Below are positions 14,907-23,286 of a stretch of DNA of 32,666 nt, piece by piece (within the stretch, counting starts at the first letter, position 1; each line of letters opens with the position of its first letter). The stretch comes from Cupriavidus sp. (GTDB taxonomy: Bacteria > Pseudomonadota > Gammaproteobacteria > Burkholderiales > Burkholderiaceae). The position numbers were made by a program, and so were the translations under genes. The stretch spans positions 1-32,666 of the forward strand of contig JAPSLC010000051.1 of the NCBI GenBank assembly GCA_031181345.1, written 5' to 3'. The notes under the pieces were generated by a model. The model saw nothing but the letters and a program-made list of their open reading frames with translations. It did not search any database and was not told the origin of the DNA.

Positions 14907-15685
14907 CAGTGCACTCCCTCGCCCTCGTCCAGCGTCGTGCCCAGATAGGCCTCCTTGACGCGGCGATCGTTGCGGATGGCCTCGGGCGTGCCGGTGGCGA
15001 TCACCTCGCCGTAGACCAGCACCGAGATGCGGTCGGCCAGCCCGAATACCACGCTCATATCGTGCTCGACCATCACCAGCGTCTTGCCGACGGTGACCTT
15101 GCGAATCAGCTCGACCGCATGGTCCGACTCCGAGCGGCTCATGCCCGCGGTCGGCTCGTCGAGCAGGATCACGTCGGCGCCGCCGGCGATGGTGATGCCG
15201 ATCTCCAGCGCGCGCTGCTCGGCGTAGGTCAGCAGGCCCGACTGCGTATGGCGCCGATGCTGCAGGCCGATCAGCTCCAGCACCTCCTCGGCCCGCTCGC
15301 GCGCATCGCGCAGCTCCGACAGCCGGTGCCAGAACGAGTACTTGTAGCCGAGCGACCACAGCACCGCGCAGCGCAGGTTCTCGAACACCGTCAGCCGATG
15401 AAAGATGTTGGTGATCTGGAAGCTGCGCGACAGCCCCTTGCGATTGATCACGAACGGCTGAAGGCCGCCGATGTTCTCACCATTGAGCCGCACCGAGCCT
15501 GAAGTCGGGGCGAAGCGGCCGGAGATCAGATTGAAGGTGGTCGACTTGCCCGCGCCATTGGGGCCGATCAGCGCATGGCGCTCGCCTCGCTCGATGTTCA
15601 GCGTCACGCCGCGGATGATCTCGGTCTGGCCGAAGCGCTTGCGCACATCGGTCAGCTCCAGCGCCGCCGTGGTATCCCGCCTCAT
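14906..15685 (-). CDS. livG: LIV-type ABC transporter ATPase LivG
   Basis: A 259-residue ATPase of the branched-chain amino acid transporter type. Walker A is canonical, GPNGAGKST at 41-49 with Lys47. Walker B has Glu177 in LLDEPTAG and the H-loop has His208 in VMVEHDM. The signature motif reads LLTYAEQRALEIG at about 151-163, whereas typical LivG proteins have a form like LxYGQQRRLEIA; the key Gly is Ala155 and the Gln is Glu156. The start overlaps the livM stop in an ATGA, so the two are coupled. The C-terminal LivG segment AYLG is present. Substrate specificity is set by the binding protein and permeases, not by this subunit. Confidence 0.95.
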   Translation of the reverse strand: MRRDTTAALELTDVRKRFGQTEIIRGVTLNIERGERHALIGPNGAGKSTTFNLISGRFAPTSGSVRLNGENIGGLQPFVINRKGLSRSFQITNIFHRLTVFENLRCAVLWSLGYKYSFWHRLSELRDARERAEEVLELIGLQHRRHTQSGLLTYAEQRALEIGITIAGGADVILLDEPTAGMSRSESDHAVELIRKVTVGKTLVMVEHDMSVVFGLADRISVLVYGEVIATGTPEAIRNDRRVKEAYLGTTLDEGEGVH

Positions 15686-16995
15686 GCCGCTCCTCCTGCG
15701 ATTTCCGCCTGCACCTTGTCCCAACGCACGCGCGCCTGGCCCACCGTGAAGCGCCACGCGCCCAGCCCCACCAGCCACAGCGCGGCCGCCACGCCCCAAG
15801 GCGCCAGCGTGCCCGCATCGAAGGCGATGCCGAACAGCGTCATCGCGGTGCCGTTGGCGCTGTCGACCTGCACCTTGTAGACCAGCTCGACCGTCAGGAT
15901 GATCGCCGCCAGCAGCACCACGCCGGCCAGCGCGCACAGGCCGTAGGACGGCAGCATCTGGCGCAGCTTGCCGCGCGCCACCAGCGGCAGCTGCATCATC
16001 AACAGGCTGGCCAGCCCGCCCGGCACGAACATCACCATCAGTACGAAGAACAGGCCCAGGTAGAGCAGCCACGCCTTGGTCAGATCCGACAGCGCGACCG
16101 CGAACAGCACGAACACCACCGCGCCGATCACTGGGCCGAAGAAGAAGCCGGCGCCGCCGATGAAGGCGGCCAGCAGTACGCCGCCGGATCTGACTGCGCT
16201 GACGTTCTCGGCCGACACGATCTCGAAGTTGATGGCCGCCAGCGCGCCCGAGATGCCGGCAAAGAACGCCGACAGGATCAGCACCAGATAGCGCACGCGC
16301 TGGGTGTTGTAGCCGATGAACTCGGCGCGCTCGGGGTTATCGCGCACCGCGTTGGCGATGCGGCCCAGCGGCGTCTGCGTCCACGCATACATCGCCGCCA
16401 TCGATAGCAGGCACCAGATCGCGATCAGGTAGTAGACCTGCCGGCCCGGACCGTAGGTGATGCCCAGGAACGGCTCGCCCACCACGCGGTTGGTCGAGAT
16501 GCCGCCCTCGCCGCCGAAGAACTCCGGGAACATCAGCGAGCTGGCGAACACCATCTCGCCGATGCCCAGCGTGATCATCGCGAAGGTGGTGCCGGACTTC
16601 TTGGTCGTCACGTAGCCGAAGATGACGCCGAAGAAGGCCCCAGCCAAGCCGCCGACCAGCGGCAGCAGCGACACCGGCAGCCACACCGTGCCGGCGCCGA
16701 CCATGTTGAGCACATGCACCGCGATAAAGGCGCCCAGGCCCGAGTAGACCGCGTGGCCGAACGACAGCATGCCGGTCTGTCCGAGCAGCATGTTGTACGA
16801 CAGCGCGAACACGATCATGATGCCCATCTGCGACATCAGCGTGATGGCAAACCCGCCGGTGAAGATCAGCGGCAGCACCAGCATCAGCAGCGCCGTGGCG
16901 CCCCACAGCAGCCAGCGGCCCAGGTTCAACGGCCGGTAGCGCATCGTGCGCCCGTTCATCGCCGTGTCTTGCGTGCGTTGCATCGTCGATTCCAT
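15682..16995 (-). CDS. livM: LIV-type ABC permease LivM, C-terminally extended
   Basis: This 437-residue inner-membrane protein is the LivM-type permease, with GQTGMLSFGHAVYSGLGAF at about residues 72-90 and the cytoplasmic-loop segment TPLGRIANAVRDNPERAEFIGYN at 208-230 that contacts the ATPases. The permease core ends near MFVPGGL at 322-328. About 110 further residues follow, with two more hydrophobic segments at roughly 350-372 and 397-413 and a charged tail. Typical LivM cores stop shortly after PGGL, so this is an extension. The start lies 4 bp after the livH stop with GAGG just before the ATG, and the stop overlaps the livG start. Confidence 0.93.
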   Translation of the reverse strand: MESTMQRTQDTAMNGRTMRYRPLNLGRWLLWGATALLMLVLPLIFTGGFAITLMSQMGIMIVFALSYNMLLGQTGMLSFGHAVYSGLGAFIAVHVLNMVGAGTVWLPVSLLPLVGGLAGAFFGVIFGYVTTKKSGTTFAMITLGIGEMVFASSLMFPEFFGGEGGISTNRVVGEPFLGITYGPGRQVYYLIAIWCLLSMAAMYAWTQTPLGRIANAVRDNPERAEFIGYNTQRVRYLVLILSAFFAGISGALAAINFEIVSAENVSAVRSGGVLLAAFIGGAGFFFGPVIGAVVFVLFAVALSDLTKAWLLYLGLFFVLMVMFVPGGLASLLMMQLPLVARGKLRQMLPSYGLCALAGVVLLAAIILTVELVYKVQVDSANGTAMTLFGIAFDAGTLAPWGVAAALWLVGLGAWRFTVGQARVRWDKVQAEIAGGAA

Positions 16996-16999
16996 CGCC

Positions 17000-17947
17000 T
17001 CAGCTCTCCCGGGTTCCCATCAGGCCGCGCGGGCGGAAGATCAGCATCACGACCAGCAGCAGATACGGCAGCACCGGCGCGACCTGCGCCACCGTCAGCC
17101 GCCACAGCGAATAGAACGGCGTTTCGCTGGTCACGTTCAGCCCCAGCGCATTGAACATGCCGGCGAGCGACGCGTCGATGGTCACCGCAAAGGTCTGCAG
17201 CAGCCCGATCAGGACCGACGCGATGAACGCCCCGACCAGCGAGCCCATGCCGCCCACCACCGCCACCACGAACACGATCGAGCCGACCGCGGCCGCCATC
17301 GACGGCTCGGTGACGAAGGCATTGCCGCCGATCACCCCGGCCAGGCCCGCCAGCGCAGCGCCGCCGCCGAACACCATCATGAAGACGCGCGGCACGTTGT
17401 GGCCCAGTGCCTCGACCATCTCGGGATGCGTCAGCGCGGCCTGGATCACCAGTCCGATGCGCGTGCGCGTCAGCACCAGGTAGATCGCCACCAGCATCGC
17501 CAGCGACACCAGCATCATGAAGGCGCGGTACTTGGGGAAGGCCGAGGTGAACACGGTAAACAGCGGCCCGTCGAGCTCGGCCGGGATCCGGTACGGCACC
17601 GCCGCCAAACCCCACACCAGCTTGACGCCCTCCTCGATCAGATACGCCAACCCGAAGGTGAACAGCAGCTCGGCGACGTGGCCGTACTTGTGCACCGCGC
17701 GCAGGCCGAAGCGCTCGACCACCGCGCCGGCCACCGCGACCAATAGCGGCGCGAAGATCAGCGCCGGCCAGAAGCCGATCTTGGTCGAGATCGAGTAGGC
17801 GAAATAGGCGCCGAGCATGTAGAAGCTCGCATGCGCGAAGTTCAGCACGCCCATCATGCTGAAGATCAGCGTCAGGCCCGACGACAGCATGAACAGCAGC
17901 AGCCCGTAGCTCAGGCCGTTCAACAGCGAGATGATGAAGAATTCCAC
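17000..17947 (-). CDS. livH: LIV-type ABC permease LivH
   Basis: A 315-residue inner-membrane permease with the LivH hallmarks LLNGLSYGLLLFMLSSGLTLIFSMMGVLNFAHASFY near the N-terminus and GGNAFVTEPSM in a later loop. It forms the membrane channel with LivM. The start was placed at the GTG at 17947 because it gives the usual MEFFxxSLLNGLSYG opening and has AAGGA six bases upstream. Longer frames with an ATG at 17962 or 17983 are possible but weaker. It lies 186 bp after the binding protein gene, and a strong hairpin at 17972-17995 stands in that gap. Confidence 0.93.
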   Translation of the reverse strand: MEFFIISLLNGLSYGLLLFMLSSGLTLIFSMMGVLNFAHASFYMLGAYFAYSISTKIGFWPALIFAPLLVAVAGAVVERFGLRAVHKYGHVAELLFTFGLAYLIEEGVKLVWGLAAVPYRIPAELDGPLFTVFTSAFPKYRAFMMLVSLAMLVAIYLVLTRTRIGLVIQAALTHPEMVEALGHNVPRVFMMVFGGGAALAGLAGVIGGNAFVTEPSMAAAVGSIVFVVAVVGGMGSLVGAFIASVLIGLLQTFAVTIDASLAGMFNALGLNVTSETPFYSLWRLTVAQVAPVLPYLLLVVMLIFRPRGLMGTRES

Positions 17948-17971
17948 AGCCAGTCCTTCCATCTGGCGCCG

Positions 17972-17995
17972 GGCCGGCGGCATGTGCCGCCGGCC
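17972..17995. promoter_or_regulatory. intergenic hairpin before livH
   Basis: GGCCGGCGGC and GCCGCCGGCC form a perfect 10-bp GC stem with a 4-base loop between the binding-protein gene and livH. No T-run follows, so it is not a classic terminator. Such hairpins often protect upstream mRNA ends and let the binding protein be made in excess over the membrane subunits. Confidence 0.55.
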
Positions 17996-18133
17996 GCCGA
18001 AGGCGAAGCGAGGGCGGGCGCGGCGGCCGGATCTGTGCCCCCAGGGGCCGGCAGCATACCACCGGCACCGGCGGCACTGACGGCTCTGACGACACTGCCG
18101 GGCACAAGCGCGCCGCGCGTGGCGCGTCCGGAA

Positions 18134-19372
18134 TCAGCCCGGACGCTTCATCTGGCAGGAGGTGGGCTGGGCGGCGACATGCGCGTCCAGCACCGCGTTG
18201 GTTTTCCAGCCGTAGCCGGTGTTTTCCTGGTCGTACTTGACTTCCTTGCCGTCGACCTTGGTCCAGGTGGCCACGGTCAGCGGCTGCTGGGCCTGGTGGT
18301 CGGTCGCGCGCATCTCGACGGTGCCGTTCATGCTCTCGACCTTCATGCCCTCGAGCGCCTTGGCCACCTTGACCGGGTCGGTCGAATTGGTGTCCTTGAA
18401 CGCCTTGCTGAGCATCGCGATGCCGGTGTACGAGGCCATCACGTAGAAGTCGTCGTTGTACTTCTTCTCGTAGCCTTCGATCACCTCCGAGCCGCGGAAG
18501 CCCTTGTTGTTCGGGTTGTAGTACCCGACATAGCGCACACGCTCGGCACCGGCGGCACCCATCGCGGTCGGCACCCCGGTGGTGGCCGCGTAGTAGGTAT
18601 AGAAGTTGGCGTTCAGCCCGGCGTCCTTGGCGGCCTTGATCAGCAGCGCCAGGTCGCTGCCCCAGTTGCCGGTGATCACCGTATCGGCGCCGGCGGCCTT
18701 GATCTTGGCGATATAGGGCGAGAAGTCCTTGACCTGCGCCAGCGGGTGCAGGTCCTCGCCGACCACCTGGATGTCGGGCCGCTTGCGCTTCAGGTACTCC
18801 TTGGCGGCGCGCGCGACCTGGTGGCCGAACGAGTAGTTCTGGTTGATCAGGTAGACCTTCTTGACGTTCTGGTCCTGCGCCAGATAGGTCGTCAGCGCCT
18901 CCATCTTCATGTCGGAGTTGGCGTCCAGACGGAAATGCCAGTAGTTGCATTTCGAGTTGGTCATGTCCGGATCGACCGCGGCGTAGTTCAGATAGATGAT
19001 CTCCTTGCCGGGGTTGCGCTCGTTATGCTTGGCCACCGCGTCCTGCAGCGCCAGGCCGACCGACGAGCCGTTGCCCTGCACCACGTAGCGGATGCCCTGG
19101 TCGACGGCCTGCTTCAGGATCGTCAGGCTCTCCTGCGGCGAGAGCTTGTTGTCGAACCCCACGACCTCGAACTTGTGCGCGCCGGCCCAGTTCTTCTGAT
19201 TGGCCAGCTCGGCGACGTACTGCCAGCTCTTGAGCTGGTTCTGGCCGACCGGCGCCATCAGCCCCGACAGCGGATCGATGAACGCGATTTTCACCGTATC
19301 CGCCGCGGCGGCCCCCGGGCCCAGCGCAGCGAGCAATGCCACGCCGGCGACGAGCGGACGCAATCTGATCAT
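18134..19372 (-). CDS. LIV-type ABC transporter substrate-binding protein
   Basis: This 412-residue periplasmic protein is of the type I Leu/Ile/Val-binding fold. A signal peptide covers residues 1-24 (positively charged start, hydrophobic core, AAA end), with mature protein beginning near ADTVKIAFIDPLSG, the usual opening of this family. A pair of Cys, in NSKCNYWHF and near the C-terminus in PTSCQM, could form a disulfide. AGAAGGAGACAAACC precedes the ATG. Members of this family bind amino acids, amides, urea, aromatic acids or short organic acids. Its location between an acyl-CoA ligase gene and the permeases suggests an organic or fatty acid ligand, which is inference from context. Confidence 0.93.
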   Translation of the reverse strand: MIRLRPLVAGVALLAALGPGAAAADTVKIAFIDPLSGLMAPVGQNQLKSWQYVAELANQKNWAGAHKFEVVGFDNKLSPQESLTILKQAVDQGIRYVVQGNGSSVGLALQDAVAKHNERNPGKEIIYLNYAAVDPDMTNSKCNYWHFRLDANSDMKMEALTTYLAQDQNVKKVYLINQNYSFGHQVARAAKEYLKRKRPDIQVVGEDLHPLAQVKDFSPYIAKIKAAGADTVITGNWGSDLALLIKAAKDAGLNANFYTYYAATTGVPTAMGAAGAERVRYVGYYNPNNKGFRGSEVIEGYEKKYNDDFYVMASYTGIAMLSKAFKDTNSTDPVKVAKALEGMKVESMNGTVEMRATDHQAQQPLTVATWTKVDGKEVKYDQENTGYGWKTNAVLDAHVAAQPTSCQMKRPG

Positions 19373-19537
19373 GGTTTGTCTCCTTCTCTCTTTCTCTCGT
19401 TGGCTATCGTGATGAGCGGGTGACCGGGGCTGCCGCTTTTATGCTGTCTTGCGCGGCTTGCCCGATGGCCCGTTTGCTTCCACGGCGGCCCCATCGATGG
19501 CGCCGCCATTGCTGCACGTGCTCCGCGACGGCCCTGC

Positions 19538-21163
19538 TCAGGCCGTCGGCAGCCGATAGTCCTTGAACTGCTCGCGCAGCTTCAGCTTCTGCATCTTGCC
19601 GGTGGCCGTCAGCGGGATCTCCTCGACGAAGGCGACATCGTCGGGAATCCACCATTTGGCGACCTTGCCCTCGAAGAAGGCCAGCAGCTCCTCGCGCGTG
19701 AGCTCCGTGCCGGGCTTCCTCATCACCACCAGCAGCGGCCGCTCGTCCCACTTGGGATGGTGGACCGAGATGCAGGCGGCCATATGCACCGCCGGATGCG
19801 CCGCGGCGACGTTCTCCACGTCGATCGACGAAATCCATTCGCCGCCGGACTTGATCACGTCCTTGCTGCGATCGGTGATCTGCATATAGCCGTCGGCATC
19901 GATGGTGGCCACGTCACCGGTCGGGAACCAGCCGTCGACCAGCGGCGAGCTGTCGCTGCGGTAATAGCGGTCGATGATCCAGGGGCCGCGCACCATCAGG
20001 TCGCCGAAGGCCTTGCCGTCCCACGGCAGCTCGCGGCCCTCGCCGTCGACGATCTTCATGTCGACGCCGTAGATGACCCGGCCCTGCTTCTCCAGGATGG
20101 CCTGCTGCTGCTCGGGCGGCAGCGTCAGATGCTTGTTCAGCAGCTTGCAGGTGGTGCCCAGCGGCGACATCTCGGTCATGCCCCAGGCATGGATCACCTC
20201 GACGTCGAGCGCGTTCAGCGCCTTGATCATCGCAGGCGGCGCGGCCGAGCCGCCGATCACCGTGCGCTTGAAGCTGGAGAAATGCAGCTTGTTGGCCTGC
20301 ACATGCTGCAGCAGACCGAGCCACACCGTCGGCACGCCGGCCGAGAAGGTGACCTGCTCCTGCTCGAACAGTTCGTACAGCGAGGCGCCGTCGAGCTTGG
20401 CCCCGGGGAACACCAGCTTGGCGCCGACCAGCGGCACCGAGTACGGCAGGCCCCAGGCGTTGACGTGGAACATCGGCACGACCGGCAGGATCACGTCCTT
20501 GGCTGAGCAGCCGAGCGCATCGGGCAAGGCCGACGCATACGAATGCAGCACCGTGGAGCGATGCGAATAGAGCGCGCCCTTCGGATTGCCGGTGGTGCCC
20601 GAGGTGTAGCACAGGCTCGACGCGGTGTTCTCGTCGAAGCTCGGCCAGCTGTAGTGGCCGTCCTGCGTCTCGAGCAGATCCTCGTAGCACAGCAGCGGCA
20701 GCTTCGAGTCGGCCGGCAGATGCGCGCGGTCGCTCATCAGCACCCAGCCCTTGACCTGCGGGCAATGCGGCGCGAGGCCCTCGACCAGCGGCAGGAAGGT
20801 CAGGTCGAAGAAGACATAGCGGTCTTCGGCGTGATTGACGATATAGGCCAGCTGCTCGGGGAACAGCCGCGGGTTGATGGTGTGGCAGACCGAACCCATC
20901 CCCGACACCGCGTAATAGATCTCCAGGTGGCGGTAGCCGTTCCACGCCAGCGTGCCGACCCGCTCGCCGGGCTGCACGCCCAGCTTGATCAGCGCCTGTG
21001 CCAGCTTGCGGGCGCGCAGCTCGCAATCGCGATAGGTATAGCGGTGGAGATCCCCTTCGGTGCGCCGCGAGACGATTTCGGTGCTGCCGTAATGGCGGGC
21101 GGCGTGGGTGATGATGGAGGAAATGAGCAACGGTGCGCCCATCATTTGTCCCATCAGTGCCAT
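19538..21163 (-). CDS. AMP-forming acyl-CoA ligase (medium-chain/DmdB-like)
   Basis: The 541-residue enzyme activates a carboxylic acid with ATP and CoA through an acyl-AMP. The P-loop YTSGTTGNPKG is at residues 186-196, AWGMTEMSP follows in the adenylate-binding region, GWFPTGD gives the ribose contact, and the C-terminal lysine is in LTATGKMQKLKL. The sequence resembles the group of medium-chain ligases that includes AlkK and methylmercaptopropionate-CoA ligase DmdB. AGGAGACCATTCCC precedes the ATG. It is the first gene of the transporter block, and a TetR-type palindrome lies 53 bp upstream. The combination with a LIV importer suggests that imported acid is trapped as CoA ester. The actual acid is unknown. 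Confidence 0.94.
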   Translation of the reverse strand: MALMGQMMGAPLLISSIITHAARHYGSTEIVSRRTEGDLHRYTYRDCELRARKLAQALIKLGVQPGERVGTLAWNGYRHLEIYYAVSGMGSVCHTINPRLFPEQLAYIVNHAEDRYVFFDLTFLPLVEGLAPHCPQVKGWVLMSDRAHLPADSKLPLLCYEDLLETQDGHYSWPSFDENTASSLCYTSGTTGNPKGALYSHRSTVLHSYASALPDALGCSAKDVILPVVPMFHVNAWGLPYSVPLVGAKLVFPGAKLDGASLYELFEQEQVTFSAGVPTVWLGLLQHVQANKLHFSSFKRTVIGGSAAPPAMIKALNALDVEVIHAWGMTEMSPLGTTCKLLNKHLTLPPEQQQAILEKQGRVIYGVDMKIVDGEGRELPWDGKAFGDLMVRGPWIIDRYYRSDSSPLVDGWFPTGDVATIDADGYMQITDRSKDVIKSGGEWISSIDVENVAAAHPAVHMAACISVHHPKWDERPLLVVMRKPGTELTREELLAFFEGKVAKWWIPDDVAFVEEIPLTATGKMQKLKLREQFKDYRLPTA

Positions 21164-21591
21164 GGGAATGGTCTCCTGTATCGGTTGCGACGTCCGCCCG
21201 GCGAGGCCGAGAAGCGAACAATCGTTCTTTTTTTAGGCCGACAAAAACCTTCCAGCGGAAGGCGTCGGCAAACACGCTCGCACTGCCCGTCGATGCACTA
21301 CCCCGGTGCACTGCGGGCGTGCAAGCGGGCGACATGACGAGAAGACTGCCGGTCAGGACCGCGCCGCGACGGAACCAGGCGGCAACAGCGGGAACACCGG
21401 CGGCGGCGCCGCGGTCAGACCAGGGAAAATGCGGCGTGCAAGTACAATACTGCCAGCCATGTTGCACCTCAACATGTCGTTTTCCCTAGCCTGCAAGCGC
21501 ACTTCCAGGCAGGCCACCGATTGCAGGCTGTTGCACCGCGCCGGTCCCCAGCCCATCCCCGCTCGGCGCGTGATGCCAAGGCCCTGACCTC
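21164..21591. other. divergent intergenic region
   Basis: This 428-bp gap separates the minus-strand ligase gene from plus-strand selO and must carry promoters for both. The only strong signal is the palindrome at 21216-21227, followed by an A/T-rich run at 21228-21234. On the plus strand a TACAAT hexamer at about 21442 could be a selO -10 box, but no good -35 stands 16-18 bp before it. No supported gene was found. Confidence 0.5.
21216..21227. promoter_or_regulatory. TetR-type operator before acyl-CoA ligase
   Basis: GAACAATCGTTC is a palindrome with GAAC/GTTC arms. Read on the minus strand it is GAACGATTGTTC, against GAACGACCGTTC at the fadB promoter: 10 of 12 positions agree. It lies 53 bp upstream of the ligase start, a fitting place for a repressor site. 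Confidence 0.55.
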
Positions 21592-23211
21592 ATGTCCTCT
21601 GATCCGACCTCAGCCGTACCGTCCGCACCGCAGCCGTCCTCGCCTGCTGCCGAGCAGCCGCCCTTCTCCGTGGCGCCCGGCTTTGCCGCGCTCGGCGAAC
21701 GCTTCTTCACGCGCCTGCAGCCGACCCCGTTGCCCTCCCCGTACCTGGTCGCCGTGGCCCCGGCCGCGGCCGAACTGCTCGGCTGGCAGGCGGCTGATCC
21801 CGCGGATGCGGCTGTTCCGGCCAAGGCGCCGCCGCTGCGCGACTTCGCCGAGATCTTCATCGGCAACCGCGTGCCCGACTGGGCCGATCCGCTGGCCACC
21901 GTCTACTCGGGCCATCAGTTCGGCGTGTGGGCCGGCCAGCTCGGCGACGGGCGCGCGATCCGGCTGGCCGAGGCGCAAACCGCCAACGGCCCCTGGGAGA
22001 TCCAGCTGAAGGGCTCGGGCAAGACGCCGTATTCGCGCATGGGCGATGGCCGCGCGGTGCTGCGCTCGTCGATCCGCGAATACCTGTGTTCGGAGGCCAT
22101 GGCCGCGCTGGGCATTCCGACCACGCGCGCGCTGTGCATCGTCGGCTCCGACGCGCCGGTGCGCCGCGAGACCATCGAGACCGCCGCGGTGGTCACGCGC
22201 CTGGCACCGACCTTCATCCGCTTCGGCCATTTCGAGCATTTCGCCGCCCACGACGACGTGGCCGCGCTGCGCCAGCTGGCCGACTTCGTCATCGACCGCT
22301 TCATGCCGGAATGCCGCGACAGCGTCGGCGGCGACACCATCAGCCCTTACCAGGCGCTGCTGCGCGAGGTGTCGCTGCGCACCGCGGACCTGATGGCCCA
22401 GTGGCAGGCCGTGGGGTTCTGTCACGGCGTGATGAATACCGACAATATGTCGATCCTCGGGCTGACGATCGACTACGGCCCGTTCGGCTTTCTCGACGCC
22501 TTCGACGCCAACCATATCTGCAACCACTCGGACAACCAGGGCCGCTATGCCTACAGCCAGCAGCCGCAGGTGGGCTTCTGGAACCTGCATTGCCTGGCGC
22601 AGGCGCTGCTGCCGCTGTGGCTCGAGCGCGAGGATGGGCAGGCGCCGACCGAGGCGGCCAGGGAGGCCGCGATCGAGGCCGCGCATGCGGGGCTCGATCC
22701 CTTCCGCGACCGCTATGCGCAGCGCTTCTTCCAGCTCTATCGCGCCAAGCTGGGCCTTGCCAGCGCCGATATCGACGATAGCGCCGACGAGGCGCTGCTG
22801 ACCGATCTGTTCCGCCTGTTGCATACGCAGCGGGTCGACTACACCTTGTTCTGGCGCAATCTCGCCCGCATCTCCTCGGCGGACGGCAGCCGCGATGCGC
22901 CGGTGCGCGACCTGTTCATGGACCGCGCCGGCTGGGACGCGTGGGCCGAGCGCTACCGCGCCCGCCTGCGGGCCGAGAATTCGGACGACGCGGCCCGCGC
23001 GGTGTCGATGCTGGCCGTCAATCCGAAGTACGTGCTGCGCAACCATCTGGCCGAGGTCGCGATCCAGCGCGCCAAGGAGAAGGACTTCAGCGAGGTGCAG
23101 CGGCTGCTTGCGATCCTGTCGCGGCCCTTCGACGAGCAGCCCGAGGCCGAGTCGTATGCCGCGCTGCCGCCCGACTGGGCGTCCGGTATCGAGGTAAGCT
23201 GTTCGTCCTGA
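21592..23211 (+). CDS. selO: protein adenylyltransferase SelO (YdiU)
   Basis: This 539-residue protein is a SelO pseudokinase, which binds ATP in a flipped orientation and transfers AMP to Ser, Thr or Tyr of target proteins, many of them redox-related. Conserved blocks are YSGHQFGVWAGQLGDGRA at about 105-122, QLKGSGKTPYSRMGDGRAVLR at 138-158 with Lys140 or Lys144 as phosphate contact, and GVMNTDNMS at 279-287 with DYGPFG following at 294-299 for metal binding. The protein ends in SCSS, where the Cys occupies the place of selenocysteine in animal SelO. The N-terminal 24 residues are Pro/Ser-rich and probably disordered. The msrB gene follows after 75 bp, so a shared redox-stress transcript is likely. 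Confidence 0.96.
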   Translation: MSSDPTSAVPSAPQPSSPAAEQPPFSVAPGFAALGERFFTRLQPTPLPSPYLVAVAPAAAELLGWQAADPADAAVPAKAPPLRDFAEIFIGNRVPDWADPLATVYSGHQFGVWAGQLGDGRAIRLAEAQTANGPWEIQLKGSGKTPYSRMGDGRAVLRSSIREYLCSEAMAALGIPTTRALCIVGSDAPVRRETIETAAVVTRLAPTFIRFGHFEHFAAHDDVAALRQLADFVIDRFMPECRDSVGGDTISPYQALLREVSLRTADLMAQWQAVGFCHGVMNTDNMSILGLTIDYGPFGFLDAFDANHICNHSDNQGRYAYSQQPQVGFWNLHCLAQALLPLWLEREDGQAPTEAAREAAIEAAHAGLDPFRDRYAQRFFQLYRAKLGLASADIDDSADEALLTDLFRLLHTQRVDYTLFWRNLARISSADGSRDAPVRDLFMDRAGWDAWAERYRARLRAENSDDAARAVSMLAVNPKYVLRNHLAEVAIQRAKEKDFSEVQRLLAILSRPFDEQPEAESYAALPPDWASGIEVSCSS

Positions 23212-23241
23212 TTTCGACCTCATTTGACCTGCTTTGACCTG
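23212..23241. repeat. 10-bp tandem repeat, three units
   Basis: The word (C/T)GACCT recurs at 23215, 23225 and 23235, giving three 10-bp units such as TTTGACCTG, directly after the selO stop. The period equals one helical turn. It may simply be slippage; no function is evident. Confidence 0.5.
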
Positions 23242-23286
23242 ATCGATCGTCCCTGCAAGACGATCGCACCCGAGAGGATCCGCATC

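Noticed and set aside
7092..21163. A complete DMSP demethylation pathway
   Set aside because: Only broad-family relatives of DmdB and DmdC are present; no DmdA or DmdD was seen.
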